NCBI GenBank assembly: GCA_045593405.1
Contig: JAZNWN010000020.1
Span: forward strand, 1-54,421
Source of the DNA: UMGS1933 sp045593405
GTDB lineage: Bacteria; Bacillota; Clostridia; TANB77; CAG-508
Direction: 5' to 3'
DNA length: 54,421 nucleotides
The position numbers were made by a program, and so were the translations under genes. The notes beneath the pieces are model-generated. The model was not told where the DNA came from. It worked only from the letters and a program-made list of their open reading frames with translations, and ran no database searches. Shown in pieces: positions 15,383 through 26,663 of this stretch; position 1 is the stretch's first letter; each line of letters opens with the position of its first letter.

Positions 15383-16584
15383 TGGGTATAACAGAAATTT
15401 TATCATTATTATTGTGTTTACTACTAATGGCTATTATGGTATTAGGATTTGTTTATTGGTATATGTCATATAAAAATAAAAACAAAACTACAAATCAAAC
15501 TCAAGTAAATAAAACAGAAGAAACAACTACTAAAACAAGAAAAACTAGAACAGATTATACAAAACTTTCTATTTTCGATTTTATGCAATTTGATAAGATT
15601 GAAGATAATATGATTGTACAAAATAATGGAAGTAGATATTTAATGATAATTGAGTGTGATGGAATAAATTACGATTTAATGTCTCATGTGGAAAAAACAG
15701 CAGTAGAAGCAGGTTTTGTTCAATTTTTAAACACACTTAGAAATCAAATTCAATTATATATACAAATGAAAACAGTAAATGTATCTAGCAGTATAAATAA
15801 TTACAACGAAAGATTAGATAAAATAAAAAAAGAATTACAAAAAAAAGAAAATAAATATCAAGCAATAAAAGACGAAGAAAATGTAAATGAAAAAGAAAAG
15901 AAAGATTTGCTTTTTGAAATAAATAGATTAAAAAATTTATATGAATATGGGATAGATGTAGTAGCCAACATAGAAAAAGTAAGTAAAAATAAAAATGTAT
16001 TAAGAAAACATTATTACATAGTTGTACCATATTATACTTCAGAAATTGAAAGTGAGATGTTATCTGAAGAAGAAAAACATAGTATAATATTTTCTGAATT
16101 ATATACAAGAGCGCAATCATTAATTAGAGCATTATATGCATGTGAAGTAAAATGTAGAATTCTTACATCAACAGATATTGCAGAGTTATTATATGTTGCA
16201 TATAACAGAGATGAATCTGAAGTATATAGTTTAGATACAGCTTTAAGAGCTGGATATGATGAACTTTACACAACAGCACCAGATGTTTTAGATAAAAGAA
16301 TAAAAGCATTAGATAAAGAAATAGAAGACAAGGCATTAAAACTTGCCAATGAAACAATTCAACAAGTAGAAAATGAAAAAGTAATTAAAATTAAAGAAAA
16401 AGAAAAAAGTTTTGATGACCTAGTAAAAGAAATGGCAGAAAAAATATTAGCAGAGAATAAAAATTTCATAGGAAAAGAAGTGGCAGAAGAATCTATTAAA
16501 AAAATAGAAAAAAGCAAAAAACAAACTAAAGAAGAAGGAGGACAGAAAAATGAAAAAACAAGAAAAAGAAAATCAGTACAATAA
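15382..16584 (+). CDS. Membrane-anchored T4SS protein, possibly related to the VirB4 N-terminal region
   Basis: The 400-residue product has one N-terminal membrane segment (ILSLLLCLLLMAIMVLGFVY), a Lys/Thr linker, then a soluble part starting LSIFDFMQFDKIEDNMIVQNNG and YLMIIECDGINYDLMS. This resembles the N-terminal domain of TraC/VirB4-type proteins. A long Lys/Glu coiled-coil insertion lies at ~150-195, followed by KHYYIVVPYY and a charged C-terminus. No Walker motifs are present. It overlaps the stop of the PrgI-like gene and its 3' end overlaps the virB4 start by 35 bases, so the three are translationally coupled. I infer a membrane adaptor for VirB4; the family is not certain. Confidence 0.55.
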   Translation: MGITEILSLLLCLLLMAIMVLGFVYWYMSYKNKNKTTNQTQVNKTEETTTKTRKTRTDYTKLSIFDFMQFDKIEDNMIVQNNGSRYLMIIECDGINYDLMSHVEKTAVEAGFVQFLNTLRNQIQLYIQMKTVNVSSSINNYNERLDKIKKELQKKENKYQAIKDEENVNEKEKKDLLFEINRLKNLYEYGIDVVANIEKVSKNKNVLRKHYYIVVPYYTSEIESEMLSEEEKHSIIFSELYTRAQSLIRALYACEVKCRILTSTDIAELLYVAYNRDESEVYSLDTALRAGYDELYTTAPDVLDKRIKALDKEIEDKALKLANETIQQVENEKVIKIKEKEKSFDDLVKEMAEKILAENKNFIGKEVAEESIKKIEKSKKQTKEEGGQKNEKTRKRKSVQ

Positions 16585-18499
16585 TCAAATTATAGAAGAA
16601 GAACCTAAATTTGAAATTCTAAAAGAAAAAACATTTAAAGAGTTAATTGCCCCATCTGGAATAGATGCATCTAACATAGACCATTTAGAAATTATTTCTA
16701 ATACTACCAGATATGCAAGAAGTTTTTTTGTATCTAGTCTTCCTCGTATGTGTACATTCCCAGAGCTTTTTAGGGACATGTACTTGTTTGGAGATATTAA
16801 TACATCTATATATATTAACCCTGTGCCAGAAGCAAAGTCTCAAAACGAATTAAACAGGGTTATTAATCAATTAGAAACAGAAAGAATTGTTGCAGCAGAC
16901 AGAGGAAACATAAATAGAGAAAGTATTTTAGCTCAAAAAAGATTTGAGACAGAAAGCCTAAGAGATGAAATCGCATCAGGATTTAATAAACTTTTTGAGG
17001 CATCAATAGTTTCTACTTTATTTGCATATAATTTACAAACATTAGATGCATATACTAAATTACTAGCTACAGAAATGTCAAAAAACCTAGTAGGAATAAA
17101 ATCAGCTTGGGCAATGCAAGAAGAAGCTTTTCAAAGTAATGTTCCATTATTAAATGATTCTATAAGAAGAGTTCATACTTTTGATAGAAATTCAATGGCA
17201 ACAGTTTTTCCATTTACAACATCAGAAGTAGGACATTCTACAGGTATTCCGTTAGGAATTAATAAACAAACGGGAGTACCTATTTTGTTTGATAATTTTC
17301 ATCATAGTTTAGCAAATTACAATATGGTTATATTTGCAAAATCTGGTGCTGGTAAATCTGTTACAATGAAAACTTTAATTTCTAGGTCATCAGTTTTAAT
17401 GGGTATTGAAAGTTTGGCATTAGATGCAGAAGGAGAATACAGACTAGTTGCAGAAAGCTTAGGAGGAATAAATGTTGTTATTGGTCCAAATTCAAAAACA
17501 GTAATAAATTTATTTGATATAGAAATAGAAAAAGTTAAAGATGAAATAACAGGCAAAGAAAGAGAAGTTCTAAATATAGAAAACAAAATAGAGGACGTAA
17601 CTCAAGCATTAGTTACAATGGCAAGAGGAAGTACAAGAAGTACAGAAGTAAACGAAATAACAAAACAAATTATTGCAGAAACAGTAGCAGATGAATATAG
17701 AAGAGTAGGTATTACTTCAGATCCAAATAGTTTATATGAGGAAAAATCAGCAAAATTTGTAGTAAATAAATTATACAAAGATAAGAAAAAAATGCCAACT
17801 ATAGGTTCATGGTATAAAATGTTAGTAAAAAAAGCTAAAGAAAATGAAGATGCAAATTATCAATTTAATTATAGTTATTTAATAAAAGTTATGAAGCAAT
17901 ACGTAAGAGAACTAAATGGACAAATGGCATATTTTGATGGACAATCTACATTCGACTTAATGGATGAAGTACCATTTATAAACTTAGACATATCTCAATT
18001 AGAAGAAAGATTTGCAAGACCACTTGCTCAGCAAATATTACTTTCTTGGATTTGGGAGAAATATGTAAAGAAAAATAGTGAGGATAAGTTAAAAGCAACA
18101 AAGAAAAGAGTTTTAGTAGATGAAGCTTGGATGTTATTACCTTTCCCAGAGGCCGTAGATTTCTTAAATAAAATGGCAAGACGTGCCAGAAAAAGAAATG
18201 TATCTCTTGCTATTGTATCTCAAAGATTTCAAGATTTTTACGAAAATGAAGCAGTGCAAGCAGTACTTACATCATCAGATACAAAACTATTTTTAGCACA
18301 AGATAAAGCAGAAATAGCATATTTAAAAGAAGTATTTAAACTAAGTGAAGGAGAAGCAAACTTTTTAGTTACATGTGGAATTGGTGAAGGACTATTTAAA
18401 GTAGGACCAGACTCAGCAATTCTACAAATAACACCAACTAGAAAGGAATTTGAATTTGTTGAAACAAACTTAAATAAATTAGCAAGTAATAATAATTAG
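16550..18499 (+). CDS. virB4: VirB4-family T4SS ATPase
   Basis: This 649-residue ATPase energises type IV secretion at the cytoplasmic face. Walker A is IFAKSGAGKSVTMKTL at ~265. Walker B is RVLVDEAWMLL at ~520, followed by the VirB4/TraC sensor region MARRARKRNVSLAIVSQRFQDF. The N-terminal domain contains RSFFVSSLPRMCTFPELF and the FDNFHHSLANYN segment that precedes Walker A in Gram-positive VirB4 proteins. The start has AGGAGGAC eight bases upstream, inside the preceding gene. It is the best anchor for calling the locus a T4SS. The stop is 15 bases before the first virB6-like gene. Confidence 0.95.
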   Translation: MKKQEKENQYNNQIIEEEPKFEILKEKTFKELIAPSGIDASNIDHLEIISNTTRYARSFFVSSLPRMCTFPELFRDMYLFGDINTSIYINPVPEAKSQNELNRVINQLETERIVAADRGNINRESILAQKRFETESLRDEIASGFNKLFEASIVSTLFAYNLQTLDAYTKLLATEMSKNLVGIKSAWAMQEEAFQSNVPLLNDSIRRVHTFDRNSMATVFPFTTSEVGHSTGIPLGINKQTGVPILFDNFHHSLANYNMVIFAKSGAGKSVTMKTLISRSSVLMGIESLALDAEGEYRLVAESLGGINVVIGPNSKTVINLFDIEIEKVKDEITGKEREVLNIENKIEDVTQALVTMARGSTRSTEVNEITKQIIAETVADEYRRVGITSDPNSLYEEKSAKFVVNKLYKDKKKMPTIGSWYKMLVKKAKENEDANYQFNYSYLIKVMKQYVRELNGQMAYFDGQSTFDLMDEVPFINLDISQLEERFARPLAQQILLSWIWEKYVKKNSEDKLKATKKRVLVDEAWMLLPFPEAVDFLNKMARRARKRNVSLAIVSQRFQDFYENEAVQAVLTSSDTKLFLAQDKAEIAYLKEVFKLSEGEANFLVTCGIGEGLFKVGPDSAILQITPTRKEFEFVETNLNKLASNNN

Positions 18500-18514
18500 A
18501 AAGGAGATTGGGGT

Positions 18515-21256
18515 ATGAAAAAATTTGCAAGTAAAGATATTTGTAAAAAAATAACAGTTTTAATATTAATAATATTACTTTGCAATATTTTTGTACCGTA
18601 TATTTCATATGGATTTTCTGGAGCTGGAGGACCAATAATGGTTATGCCATCTTCCGAAGGAGATGAAGAGGAAGAGGAAGATAAAGATTTATTTAACCCA
18701 ATTGTAACATTTTTTTGTGCAATAGGAGATCTTACAATGATTTTGTTACAAGAAAATATAGTTGGAACAGATATAATACATAATGGTTCAGAATATTCAT
18801 TAAAATATTCTCCAGGAATTATTTTTTCAGGAACATTACCAGCATTTGATATTAACTTTATTAGCCCAATGCCAAACCAAGAAAAATATGAAGTAATAGA
18901 ACCTGAAACAGATATAAAAAATATAAAAACTAAAACAAAAGCTTATTATCAAGAAGATGGAAGTGTTAAAGTAACATATAAGACAAATGATTCTGCAGAA
19001 AAAAATGAATATAAAGAAGGAGAAGATATAGTTAAAAAAAGTGATGCATTATCACATATACGTTATTTACAAGAAAACTATAGTTATTTTAACACAACTA
19101 CAACTCAAAAAATTGAAAATACAAATATGGAATTTGATAAAGAACTTAAAGAATATTGCTGGTGGATGATAGAAAACAGTCATACAACATCAAAATTTAC
19201 AATATATGTATCTCATGAAATAATAGAAACAGAAAACTCTATAGAACAAATATACCAAGTAAAATTAACTAAAACAGTATTAGAAAAACAAGCAACATTA
19301 GAATCTACTGCAAGAATTATGAGAAAGACAATAGCTTCTTGGTATAGAGTAATGAGAGATATTGCACTAGTTGGACTTCTATCAGTACTAGTTTATGTTG
19401 CAATTAGAGGAATACTATCAAGTTCAACTACAGATAAAGCAAAATATAAAAAAATGTTGTTTGATTGGTTTACAGCATTAGTTATAATACTTACATTACA
19501 TTATATTATTTCTATAACACTTACTGTAACAAAATCTATATCAGATGTTTTTAATTCAAAAATAGTAAATTCAGACGGTAGTGATGTAATTTTTTCTAAT
19601 TTAAGAACAGAAATAGCTGGATCAGGATTAATAAATGGTTTTATAAAAATTGTAATGTATTATTGTTTAGTAATTTTAACAATAAAGTTTACTATAGCCT
19701 ACTTTAAAAGGTTTATATTTGTGGCATTTTTAACTATGATAGGACCTATTATAGGGTTAACATATCCATTAGATAAAATAAAAGATGGTCAAGCACAAGC
19801 ATTTTCATTATGGATTAGAGAGTTTTTGTTTAATGCACTTATACAACCATTTCATTTAATATTATATTATGTTTTTGTTGGAAGTAGTGTAATGAGTTCT
19901 TTTGCAAAAACTAATCCGATTTTTGCATTAGTTGTAATGGCATTTTTAACACCTGCAGAAAAAATATTAAGAAAAATGTTTGGATTTGATAAAGGTGGAC
20001 AACTTGGAAATATGGAATCTGCATTTGGCGGAGCAGCTATTATGAATATGGTTAATAAAATGGGAAGCAAAGCTCCAAGAGGAAGCTCTTCAAATAGTGA
20101 AAGTAGTAATGCTGATGATAGTGCAAAAGTAAGAATGGCAAATAATACTAATGGAAATCCTTATGAAGCATTAATGGGAAATAATGATTCTACAGAAGCT
20201 CAAGCTGGGACAGTAACAAGCGGAGTGGCTCCAGTTAGAATAACACCAGGTGGAACAACACCAGAAGGAACAACATCAGGAAGAATAACATCAGGTGGAA
20301 CCGCACAAAGTGAAACAGCATCAGGAAGAGCAACACTAGGTGGAACAGCATCAGGTAGAGCAATATCAGAAGGAGCAACACCAGCTGGAACAGCATCAAG
20401 TAGAACAACACCAGGTGGAGGAACACCAAGTGGAACAACACCAGGAGGAGAAACACCAAGTGGAGGAACATCAAGTGGAGGAGCACCAAGTGGAGGAGCA
20501 CCAAGTGGAGGAATACCAAGTGGAGGAACACCATCAAATAGAGCTTCATCAAGCAAAAAAGGAAAATCTAATAATAGAAATGTATTTGGAAGAGTAAGAG
20601 ATAAAACAGTAGAAATATATAATAAACCTACAATAAGAGGAGCAAGAGCAGTAGGTGGTAAAGTCTTTAAAGGAACAATAAAATTAGCAGCAACTGGAGC
20701 TTTAAGAGTAGCAGGGGCAGCAACTTTAGGAACTATAGGGTTAGCAGCAGGAGTTTCAACTGGAGAAATAGAAAATGCTTTTGCAGGTGCTGTTGGTGGA
20801 ATACTTGCAGGAAATAGAATAGGAAAAAATGTAGCAGATACTACTTCACAAGCAGTTAAAGGTGCAGGTAGAACACTAAGAGATATTGGAACAACATTTA
20901 AAGAAGGAAGCCTAGGAGAAGAAAGAGAAAAAATAGAAGAAAGAGCTGAAAGAGAAAGAAAAGTTAAAGAGTTTAAGAAAACTAAAAAATACCAAGATTT
21001 ATTAGAAAGATATTCTCATTCAGAAGAAAAAATAAATGAATTATTAAATGCTGGAATAATAGACGATACAAAAATAAGAATAGTTTTAGAAAATAATTAT
21101 TCTACAGATAATGCAATTGCATATATGCATTTAGCAAAAACATGTCCTAATAATATTTTTGAAGACAGAAATAAATTTGTAGTTTATTTAGAGAGCAACG
21201 GAATTCCAAAAAATAAAGCAGACGAAATATATAAAGCCGTAAGAAAGTTTAAATAA
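18515..21256 (+). CDS. VirB6-like polytopic T4SS protein A (Gly/Ser/Thr repeat variant)
   Basis: This 913-residue protein begins with a signal-like helix. It carries the motif YSPGIIFSG..P.FDINFISP at ~95-120, which all five VirB6-like proteins share. The membrane core at ~260-490 contains WYRVMRDIALVGLLSVLVYV, a DKAKYKK loop, YFKRFIFVAFLTMIGP and YPLDKIKDGQAQA. After the core comes a ~100-residue pentapeptide-repeat linker, then a Gly/Ala hydrophobic stretch (GAATLGTIGLAAGVSTGE) and a ~90-residue charged helical C-terminal domain. VirB6 proteins form the inner-membrane channel; the long C-terminal extension is unusual. The C-terminal domain is the most divergent of the five. No recoding site is present in this copy. 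Confidence 0.8.
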   Translation: MKKFASKDICKKITVLILIILLCNIFVPYISYGFSGAGGPIMVMPSSEGDEEEEEDKDLFNPIVTFFCAIGDLTMILLQENIVGTDIIHNGSEYSLKYSPGIIFSGTLPAFDINFISPMPNQEKYEVIEPETDIKNIKTKTKAYYQEDGSVKVTYKTNDSAEKNEYKEGEDIVKKSDALSHIRYLQENYSYFNTTTTQKIENTNMEFDKELKEYCWWMIENSHTTSKFTIYVSHEIIETENSIEQIYQVKLTKTVLEKQATLESTARIMRKTIASWYRVMRDIALVGLLSVLVYVAIRGILSSSTTDKAKYKKMLFDWFTALVIILTLHYIISITLTVTKSISDVFNSKIVNSDGSDVIFSNLRTEIAGSGLINGFIKIVMYYCLVILTIKFTIAYFKRFIFVAFLTMIGPIIGLTYPLDKIKDGQAQAFSLWIREFLFNALIQPFHLILYYVFVGSSVMSSFAKTNPIFALVVMAFLTPAEKILRKMFGFDKGGQLGNMESAFGGAAIMNMVNKMGSKAPRGSSSNSESSNADDSAKVRMANNTNGNPYEALMGNNDSTEAQAGTVTSGVAPVRITPGGTTPEGTTSGRITSGGTAQSETASGRATLGGTASGRAISEGATPAGTASSRTTPGGGTPSGTTPGGETPSGGTSSGGAPSGGAPSGGIPSGGTPSNRASSSKKGKSNNRNVFGRVRDKTVEIYNKPTIRGARAVGGKVFKGTIKLAATGALRVAGAATLGTIGLAAGVSTGEIENAFAGAVGGILAGNRIGKNVADTTSQAVKGAGRTLRDIGTTFKEGSLGEEREKIEERAERERKVKEFKKTKKYQDLLERYSHSEEKINELLNAGIIDDTKIRIVLENNYSTDNAIAYMHLAKTCPNNIFEDRNKFVVYLESNGIPKNKADEIYKAVRKFK
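20236..20535 (+). repeat. 15-base (pentapeptide) tandem repeat region in virB6-A
   Basis: About 19 imperfect five-residue units occur in a row, such as GGTPS, GGAPS, GTTPG and RATLG. DNA units of the form GGTGGAACAACACCA vary in sequence, and the last units (GGAGCACCAAGTGGA) are nearly identical. This looks like a flexible, expandable linker and could vary in length between strains. Confidence 0.85.
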
Positions 21257-21267
21257 AAGGAGAAATT

Positions 21268-24136
21268 ATGAAAGGTAAGCAAAAAAAATTAATGTTAAAA
21301 ATAATAATTATATTTATTGCAATATTAATTGTAGATATTTTTGCGCCTTTTTTAACTTCTAATGCAAATGTTTTTGCAGCTATAGCAGAATGGGTAGGTA
21401 AAGCAATTTTTGAGTCTATTTCTAAATTTTTAGTACAAATTGGAGATATTGTTATAAGTGCTCTACAAAAAATAGCTATTGGTAGTGATACTATAATAAA
21501 TCCAATTAATAATGATAAATATATTATTAGATATTCTCCAGGGATTATTTTCTCAGGAGGAATACCAATGTTTGATATAAATTTTATAAGTCCGAGAGAA
21601 GATTATAAAGTACAAGAGTATTTAACTTATGATTATGAGCAAACAATTTTTTGTACTCTAGATTCACTTGGATTAGGTATGGAGGGGAATAAAAACCCAG
21701 GACTTCTTGTTGGTAGAAATACTAATAATATTAATGATTTGTATATTTCAATGGTTCATTCGCATGGACGGAATAATATATGATTTTTTTGAAACGGGGA
21801 AATTAAGAGATGCTAAAGGAAATAAAATAATGACCATGAATAATGAATATTTTAAAGATATAATTTTTAGAGATGGAATGGATTTTGAAAGAAAAGTTAT
21901 AGCTACAGATGGAAATAATGAAAATAAATATTTTAAAGAATATATTAGAGAACACGGAAACCTTGATATGAGTTATATAAACAGTGGTTTACCTAATGCT
22001 CCTGCTAGGAAATTTGTAGATCTTTTTAATTTACCTAAAGATCTTTATGTTCACGAAGAGTATGTAAATAATCAGATTATAAATCAAATTGATATTTCAA
22101 CTGTAAATGGCATTGTAAATTCTTTTTCTGATGATATTTTTTGGATGACATATGGTAATCCTGAGGGAACAGCTGAATATGCAAGGGTAGGCTTTGAGTT
22201 ACATACTTATAAATATAATAATAATGGTAATATAATTAATATATCAGTTGAAATATATTCACTTTATAAGCCAAATCCAAATTATATGAAAGATGGTCAT
22301 GAAACCCGTTTTGAAAAATTTATTTTAGAAGATGTTAAAGGCTCTTTCTATTTTTATAGTAATTTCCTGTATGGGTGGGGTGATACTGGAGAAACTATTG
22401 AGTCATCTGCAAAAAAACTACAAAATACAATATCTACATGGTACAGAGTAATGAGAGATATAGCATTAGTTGGACTGTTATCTGTATTAGTATATGTTGC
22501 AATTAGGATGATGATTTCAAGTTCTACAGATGATAAAGCAAAATACAAAAAAATGATAACAGATTGGGCAACTGCTATATGTATACTTTTCTTATTGCAT
22601 TATTTTATGTCATTAACATTACAAATTTCCCAGGCTATATGTGATGTTTTTAATGCGAGTATTATTGGAGAGGTTGGCCAAGATATATTAATGTCTTCAA
22701 TAAGAACTAAAATAGAAGAAGGAGAGAACTTTGTACAGCAGTTTGCAAATATAGTAATATATTTAGTATTAGTTATTTTAACGGTTATGTTTACATACCA
22801 ATACTTAAAAAGGTTTATATATGCAGCTTTTCTTACAATGATAGCACCATTAATAGCATTAACATATCCATTAGATAAAATAAAAGATGGAAAAGCACAA
22901 GCATATACAACATGGGTTAGAGAATATATGTTTACTGTTTTAATACAAGCAGTTCATTTAGTTGTATATTATGTTTTGGTTGGAGTATCAGATGATTTGT
23001 TAACAGGAGTTAATGAAGAGGTTTATAATCCAATTTATGCTATTGTTGCAATAAGCTTTATATTACCAGCAGAAAAATTTATTAGAAACATGTTTGGATT
23101 TAATAAAGCTGAAGCAGCAAATACAATAGGTTCAGCATTGGGTGGAGCAGCAGTAATGAATGCAATAAATAAACTAGGAAAAAATGGACCAAAAGGGCCT
23201 AAAGGAAATGGTGGAGGAGATTCTGGAAGTTCAAATGAAAATTCAAAAATAAGAACAGCAAATCCAGGAGGAACAGACCCATATGATGCATTAAGAAATA
23301 AGGAAAATACAGGTGCAAGAACAGCCCAAGGAGGTTCTGTAGGAGTAGCTAAAAGTAGTAGCTCAAATGAAACTGGAAATGCAAATGTAAGGGCACAAAA
23401 ACAAGTAAATCCAGTAAATAAATTAAGAAGTACAGAAACAGGAAATAGTACTGCAAATTCAGAAGGAACAAAAAGAAATATAAAAAATAAACCAAGTGGA
23501 TGGAAACAAGTAGGCTCAGGAGTAGGAAATGTAGCAAAAAGATATGTATTAAATAAAAATACAGGGAAGAAGATATTAAGAGGAGGAGCAAAATTAGCAG
23601 GAGCAGCAACACTAGGAACAATAGGATTAGCAGCAGGAATAGCAACAGGAGAACCAGAAAATGCATTAGCAGGAGCATTAGGAGGAATAGCAGCAGGAAG
23701 AAGAGTAGGAGGAAACCTAGTAGATGGTGGAGCAAATATGCTAAAAGGAGCAAAAGACGGAATAACAGGAATAAAAGATACATATAAAGAAGGCAAATAT
23801 GGCCAAGAAGAATATGCAAGAATGAAATATGATGCAGAATTTAAGAAAACAAAAGAATATAAAGATTTAACAAGTAAATATCCAGGGCAAGAAGGAAATA
23901 TACAAGAATTCTTAGAGGCAGGAATAACAGATACAAGCAAAATGGGAACAGCAATGAAAAATATAAAAGCAAATAAATATAGTGCCCAAGAAGCAATAGC
24001 ATATATGAAACTTGCAGAAAAATGCCCAGATGAAATATTATATAGTAAAGAAAGTTTTGAAGAATATTTATCATCAAGAGGAATACCAGAAGGAAGAGCA
24101 GAAGAGATAAGAAAAGGAATAGTAGATTTTAAATAA
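21268..24136 (+). CDS. VirB6-like polytopic T4SS protein B, read through a +1 frameshift at CGGA
   Basis: With one base skipped at 21769 this is a 955-residue protein. Order: signal-like helix; IRYSPGIIFSGGIPMFDINF; NPGLLVGRN; the shift; GIIYDFFETGKLRDAKGN; an extracytoplasmic region to ~360; then the VirB6 core (WYRVMRDIALVGLLSVLVYV, QYLKRFIYAAFLTMIAP, TYPLDKIKDGKAQAY); a Gly/Ser/Asn-rich linker; LAGAATLGTIGLAAGIATGE; and the shared C-terminal helical domain ending EEIRKGIVDFK. Protein D has the same N-terminal layout (NPGLLVG ... SGIIYDFFTTGQ), which fixes the alignment across the shift. Without shifting, translation stops after 171 residues before any core helix. Confidence 0.8.
21769..21772 (+). 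other. CGGA +1 recoding site 3 (virB6-B)
   Basis: The zero frame reads CAT GGA CGG then A. Skipping the C gives GGA GGA ATA ATA, matching SGIIYDFF in protein D. Confidence 0.8.
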
Positions 24137-24150
24137 AAGGAGGAAAAGGC

Positions 24151-26649
24151 ATGATAAAACTTACAAAAAGCAAAGCAAATAAAATAATAATAGCAATAAT
24201 AATAGTAATGCTATGTAATTTTGTTATGCCTAACTATACTTTTGCAGCAGGAGGAATAATTTTTAAATATGCTGTGCCAATTTTATTATTAGTACCAGAT
24301 TTGTTAGTGCAAAAACTGCAACAAATATTTATTGATGAAAATTCTGATATTGCAATAAAAGATCCTAAAGGAGGAGTATCTAATTATTATATTAGATATT
24401 CGCCAGGTGTTATTTTTTCTGGAAAAGTTCCAGGATTAGATGTTAATTTTTTCTCTCCAATGGGAAATAAATTTGGAGAAACAATTTTTAAATGGCAAAC
24501 ATATACATATCCGGAACCACCAATAGCTACAGAAATTGATTCATTAGATAAATTAAAACCTTATGGATTTGATATAGAAAAAGCTGTACAAGGAGTAAAT
24601 TATTCAGAAGTTGATGAATATGTTCTTTGGTTTGGAAAAGATATAGCTCATATTACATGGACAGATGATAATGGCACACCAGATGATGTTAGTGATGATC
24701 ATTCATATTGGTACCATGTATCTACTACTGCTAATATGCCAGTTATACTGTATGTACTTGGGGGATTATGTGCAATTGCAGGTATTGTAGGGATTTTTAT
24801 ACCTGGTGTAGGGTGGGGCTTCACAGCTGGAGCTATTAAAGTTGGGGCTTATATTATAGGTGGTACAGCTGCAGCAGATTTTGTTGTACAAAACATATCA
24901 GAAATGCTTTCAGGAGGAGACTTATATGAAATAGTACCAGGTCCAGAGAAGAAATCTACAAGAGTTTCTATTGCATATACATTAAGAAATACAGTAGCTA
25001 CATATTATAAAATCATGCAAGAAATTGCATTAGTAGTATTATTATCTGTATTGGTATATGTTGGAATTAGAATGATGTTATCTTCATCTTCTAAAGATAA
25101 AGCTAAATATAAAGAAATGTTTGGACATTGGCTAGTAGCTGTTTGCATTTTGTTTTCACTTCACTTTTTTATGAATATAGTATTAACAGCAATTCAATCT
25201 GTAAATGATATTTTTTCAAAATTTGCTCTTAATACAGAAGGCGCAGATGTGCTTATGTCTAGCATAAGAACAAACATAGGATACGATCCACAAAGTGAAG
25301 ATTTATCAAGTGTTTTTTCAAGTGTAATTATATATTTAGTGCTAGCCATATATACAATTCAATATACAATTATATATTTAAAAAGGGTAATTCATATAGC
25401 GTTTTTAACAATGATTGCACCAATGGTTGCTTTTACATATCCAATAGATAAAATGAAAGATGGAAAAGCACAAGCATTAAGTTTATGGTTAAAAGAATTT
25501 TCTTTTAATTCATTAATGCAACCAATACATATGATACTATATTGTATTTTTGTAGATGGAGCAATGGGACTTTCAACAACAAATCCTTTTTATGCTATGG
25601 TAATAATAGGATTTTTTAAACCAGGTGAAAAATTTGTAAGAAAAATATTTGGATTAGAAGAAGATTCTTCATTAGGAAAAATGGCATCTGCAATTGGAGG
25701 AGCGACATTAATGAACTCAATAAGTAAACTAGGTTCTAAAATACCAAAAGGAACAAAAGGTAATGGTGGAGGAAATTCTGGCGGTTCAAGTGGAAACACA
25801 AAAATAAGAACAGCAAACTCTGGAGGAAAAGATTCATATGAAGCACTAAAAAAAGGACAAAAGACAGGGGCAAAGGGAAATTCAAGTGAGACCAATAGTT
25901 CAAATGCAAAAGGAAGTAGGAATGCAATAACTGGAAATGTAGAAAAAAATAATAACAATAATACTACATCATCACAAGCGCAAAAAAGAGATATAAAGAA
26001 TACACCAAGTAGATTAAAAGGAATAGCAAAAGGTTCATGGAAAGTAGCAAGAAAATATGTGATTAATAAAAATACAGGAAAGAAATTACTAAGAGGGGGA
26101 GCAAAAGTAGCAGGAGCAGCAACACTAGGAACAATAGGGTTAGCCGCAGGAATAGCAACAGGGGAACCAGAAAATGCATTAGCAGGAGCATTAGGAGGAA
26201 TAGCAGCAGGGAATAGAGTAGGAGGAAACCTAGTAGATGGTGGAGCAAATATGCTAAAAGGAGCAAAAGACGGAATAACAGGAATAAAAGATACATATAA
26301 AGAAGGGCAATATGGTCAAGAAGAATATGCAAGAATGAAGTATGATGCAGAATTTAAGAAAACAAAAGAATATAAAGATTTAACAAGTAAATATCCAGGG
26401 CAAGAAGGAAATATAGAGGAATTCTTAAATGCAGGAATAACAGATACAAGTAAAATGGGAACAGCAATGAAAAATATAAAAGAAAATAAATATAGTACTC
26501 AAGAAGCAATAGCATATATGAAGCTTGCAGAAAAATGTCCAGATGAAATATTATATAATGAAGAAAGTTTTAGAGAATATTTATCATCAAGAGGGATACC
26601 AGAGGGTCAAGCAGAACAAATAAGAAAAGGAATAGTAGATTTTAAATAA
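24151..26649 (+). CDS. VirB6-like polytopic T4SS protein C
   Basis: This 832-residue protein is the only B-E member with an uninterrupted frame. It has a signal-like helix, YIRYSPGVIFSGKVPGLDVNF, a different N-terminal insert including two extra Gly-rich hydrophobic helices (~190-250: VILYVLGGLCAIAGIVGIF and a following one), then the VirB6 core (YKIMQEIALVVLLSVLVYVG, DKAKYKEM, IYLKRVIHIAFLTMIAPM, YPIDKMKDGKAQA). A polar Gly/Asn linker leads to AGAATLGTIGLAAGIATGE and the shared C-terminal domain. It begins 15 bases after protein B with the same AAAGGAGGAAAAGGCATG junction that precedes D and E. Confidence 0.82.
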   Translation: MIKLTKSKANKIIIAIIIVMLCNFVMPNYTFAAGGIIFKYAVPILLLVPDLLVQKLQQIFIDENSDIAIKDPKGGVSNYYIRYSPGVIFSGKVPGLDVNFFSPMGNKFGETIFKWQTYTYPEPPIATEIDSLDKLKPYGFDIEKAVQGVNYSEVDEYVLWFGKDIAHITWTDDNGTPDDVSDDHSYWYHVSTTANMPVILYVLGGLCAIAGIVGIFIPGVGWGFTAGAIKVGAYIIGGTAAADFVVQNISEMLSGGDLYEIVPGPEKKSTRVSIAYTLRNTVATYYKIMQEIALVVLLSVLVYVGIRMMLSSSSKDKAKYKEMFGHWLVAVCILFSLHFFMNIVLTAIQSVNDIFSKFALNTEGADVLMSSIRTNIGYDPQSEDLSSVFSSVIIYLVLAIYTIQYTIIYLKRVIHIAFLTMIAPMVAFTYPIDKMKDGKAQALSLWLKEFSFNSLMQPIHMILYCIFVDGAMGLSTTNPFYAMVIIGFFKPGEKFVRKIFGLEEDSSLGKMASAIGGATLMNSISKLGSKIPKGTKGNGGGNSGGSSGNTKIRTANSGGKDSYEALKKGQKTGAKGNSSETNSSNAKGSRNAITGNVEKNNNNNTTSSQAQKRDIKNTPSRLKGIAKGSWKVARKYVINKNTGKKLLRGGAKVAGAATLGTIGLAAGIATGEPENALAGALGGIAAGNRVGGNLVDGGANMLKGAKDGITGIKDTYKEGQYGQEEYARMKYDAEFKKTKEYKDLTSKYPGQEGNIEEFLNAGITDTSKMGTAMKNIKENKYSTQEAIAYMKLAEKCPDEILYNEESFREYLSSRGIPEGQAEQIRKGIVDFK

Positions 26650-26663
26650 AAGGAGGAAAAGGC

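Noticed and set aside
20235..20597. Long open frames on both strands across the virB6-A repeat region
   Set aside because: They are by-products of the 15-base repeat in other frames, with monotonous Leu/Val/Pro or Gln/Glu/His composition and no start signals.
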